Of a DNA stretch of 23,421 bases, positions 22,919 through 23,421 are shown piece by piece. Source of the DNA: Treponema sp. Its GTDB lineage: Bacteria; Spirochaetota; Spirochaetia; Treponematales; Treponemataceae. The position numbers were made by a program, and so were the translations under genes. The stretch spans positions 1-23,421 of the forward strand of contig JAFOTA010000257.1 in the NCBI GenBank assembly GCA_017421145.1, in the 5' to 3' direction. Positions within the stretch are counted from its first letter, which is position 1. Each line of letters starts with the position of its first letter. Under the pieces are notes generated by a model, which saw only the letters and a program-made list of their open reading frames with translations, made no database searches and was not told the origin of the DNA.

Positions 22919-23227
22919 TTATTTTACGAACTCTTTTTTGAGGAAGTCCAAATCAAGCTCCGGGTAGAGAACGAACTTGTGGAGCAGGGCCTGGACTCTT
23001 TTTTTGCCTTCAGCCTCAACCGCCGGGTCAAGCTCGATTTTTCCCTTTGCAGGTTTTCCGTCTTTTGTGAGTCCCGGTTTTGTTCCCTTCAGAACAAGGT
23101 CGATTATTTCGGCGACTTCTTTCATTTCATCAACACCCATTCCCAGAGTTGTGAGACCAGGTGTTCCGATTCTGATTCCGGATGTCCACCATGCGCCGTT
23201 TTTGTCATAGGGGAGGGCGTCGTCCAC
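22919..23227 (-). CDS. glyA: Serine hydroxymethyltransferase, C-terminal fragment only
   Basis: About 102 codons of the C-terminal domain are visible, ending in EFVK and TAA. The segment LPYDKNGAWWTSGIRIGTPG is the SHMT motif that contains the arginine binding the substrate carboxylate. Next come LTTLGMGVDEMKEVAEII and a lysine-rich tail longer than in the E. coli enzyme. SHMT converts serine and tetrahydrofolate to glycine and methylene-tetrahydrofolate. Upstream of about 23227 the frame stays open a little further, but the translation (RSRLCGKFHQGT) no longer resembles SHMT. The sequence there instead encodes GH28 in another frame. The catalytic lysine region and N-terminus are absent, so the gene is broken at this point or falsely joined. 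Confidence 0.85.
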   Translation of the reverse strand: MDDALPYDKNGAWWTSGIRIGTPGLTTLGMGVDEMKEVAEIIDLVLKGTKPGLTKDGKPAKGKIELDPAVEAEGKKRVQALLHKFVLYPELDLDFLKKEFVK

Positions 23228-23421
23228 TGACGCTGTTCCTTGGTGAAACTTTCCACATAGCCTGGAGCGAGGAAGTTCGACTTGGTGTCGCCAGGTGCCA
23301 TGTCGGCATAGTCGCAATGGACGACAACGGCCTCGTGGGCTATGTCTGCCATCATGATGTCTGAGAAATAGACTTGTTCTGTACGACCACCGCGGCCAAT
23401 GCCACTCTTCATGCGGAGTCC
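23224..23421 (-). pseudogene. GH28 polygalacturonase fragment, joined out of frame to glyA
   Basis: 66 codons read from the window edge in a frame different from glyA. They begin GLRMKSGIGRGGRTEQVYF, continue SDIMMADIAHEAVV and end near ESFTKEQRQW. The block with LRMKSGxGRGG, followed by a beta-helix rung of the xVYFSDIxMxDI type, is typical of bacterial glycoside hydrolase family 28 (pectin-degrading polygalacturonases). Homology stops at the tryptophan codon 23224-23226, where SHMT-like coding begins in another frame. The segment is about 54 percent GC over 23221-23400 and favours C-ending codons, unlike the neighbouring genes. It is either a recombination scar or, more likely, a contig-end chimera with DNA from another organism. 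Confidence 0.7.

Overview
The window looks like chromosomal DNA of a gut- or rumen-type spirochaete close to Treponema. This is inference from style, not from a marker gene. Base composition is moderate to low in GC. There are many Sec-exported proteins with loose, spirochaete-type lipoboxes, large lipoprotein/outer-membrane gene pairs, GTG and TTG starts placed by clear Shine-Dalgarno (SD) sites, and cytoplasmic xylan-type sugar metabolism (GH43). No insertion sequence, phage gene, CRISPR array or rRNA was seen.

Layout. Positions 1-2.5 kb (minus): two small lipoproteins, a signal-peptide SUMF1/FGE-fold protein, and a six-helix membrane protein with a C-terminal LuxR-type helix-turn-helix. 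2.5-5 kb: a flavin reductase-like protein; tRNA-Ala(GGC) with promoter, terminator and an upstream 19-bp tandem repeat; a membrane-anchored J-domain protein; then infA and a DksA/TraR-like gene, divergent from overlapping promoters. 5-9.2 kb (minus): an operon of a 974-residue lipoprotein and a 446-residue exported protein. 9.5-11.3 kb (plus): two lipoproteins. 11.3-14.2 kb (minus): a tight operon of MoxR-like AAA ATPase, VWA protein and unknown protein with a good promoter. 14.2-17.1 kb (plus): a membrane protein, a TatD-like protein lacking key metal ligands, and a stand-alone JetD-like (DUF3322/DUF2220) protein with a damaged Toprim site, all behind a terminator-like leader hairpin. 17.1-22.7 kb (minus): a GH43 glycosidase, and an operon of two paralogous exported proteins (shared repeat module plus PDZ-like end) with a cardiolipin synthase-type phospholipase D. 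22.9-23.4 kb (minus): the 3' end of glyA joined, in a different frame and with different base composition, to a GH28 polygalacturonase fragment. This looks like a chimeric join.

Most notable. First, the solo JetD-like protein at 15.7-17.1 kb: the clamp-loop nuclease subunit of Wadjet without JetA, JetB or JetC, with two of three Toprim acidic residues replaced. It sits behind a TatD-fold protein that has also lost catalytic ligands, and next to a divergent MoxR/VWA operon. Second, an apparently undescribed repeat module (core YxLNKASxxxGLxPVY followed by PEKW), present three times in two adjacent genes. Third, the probable GH28/glyA chimera at the right edge.
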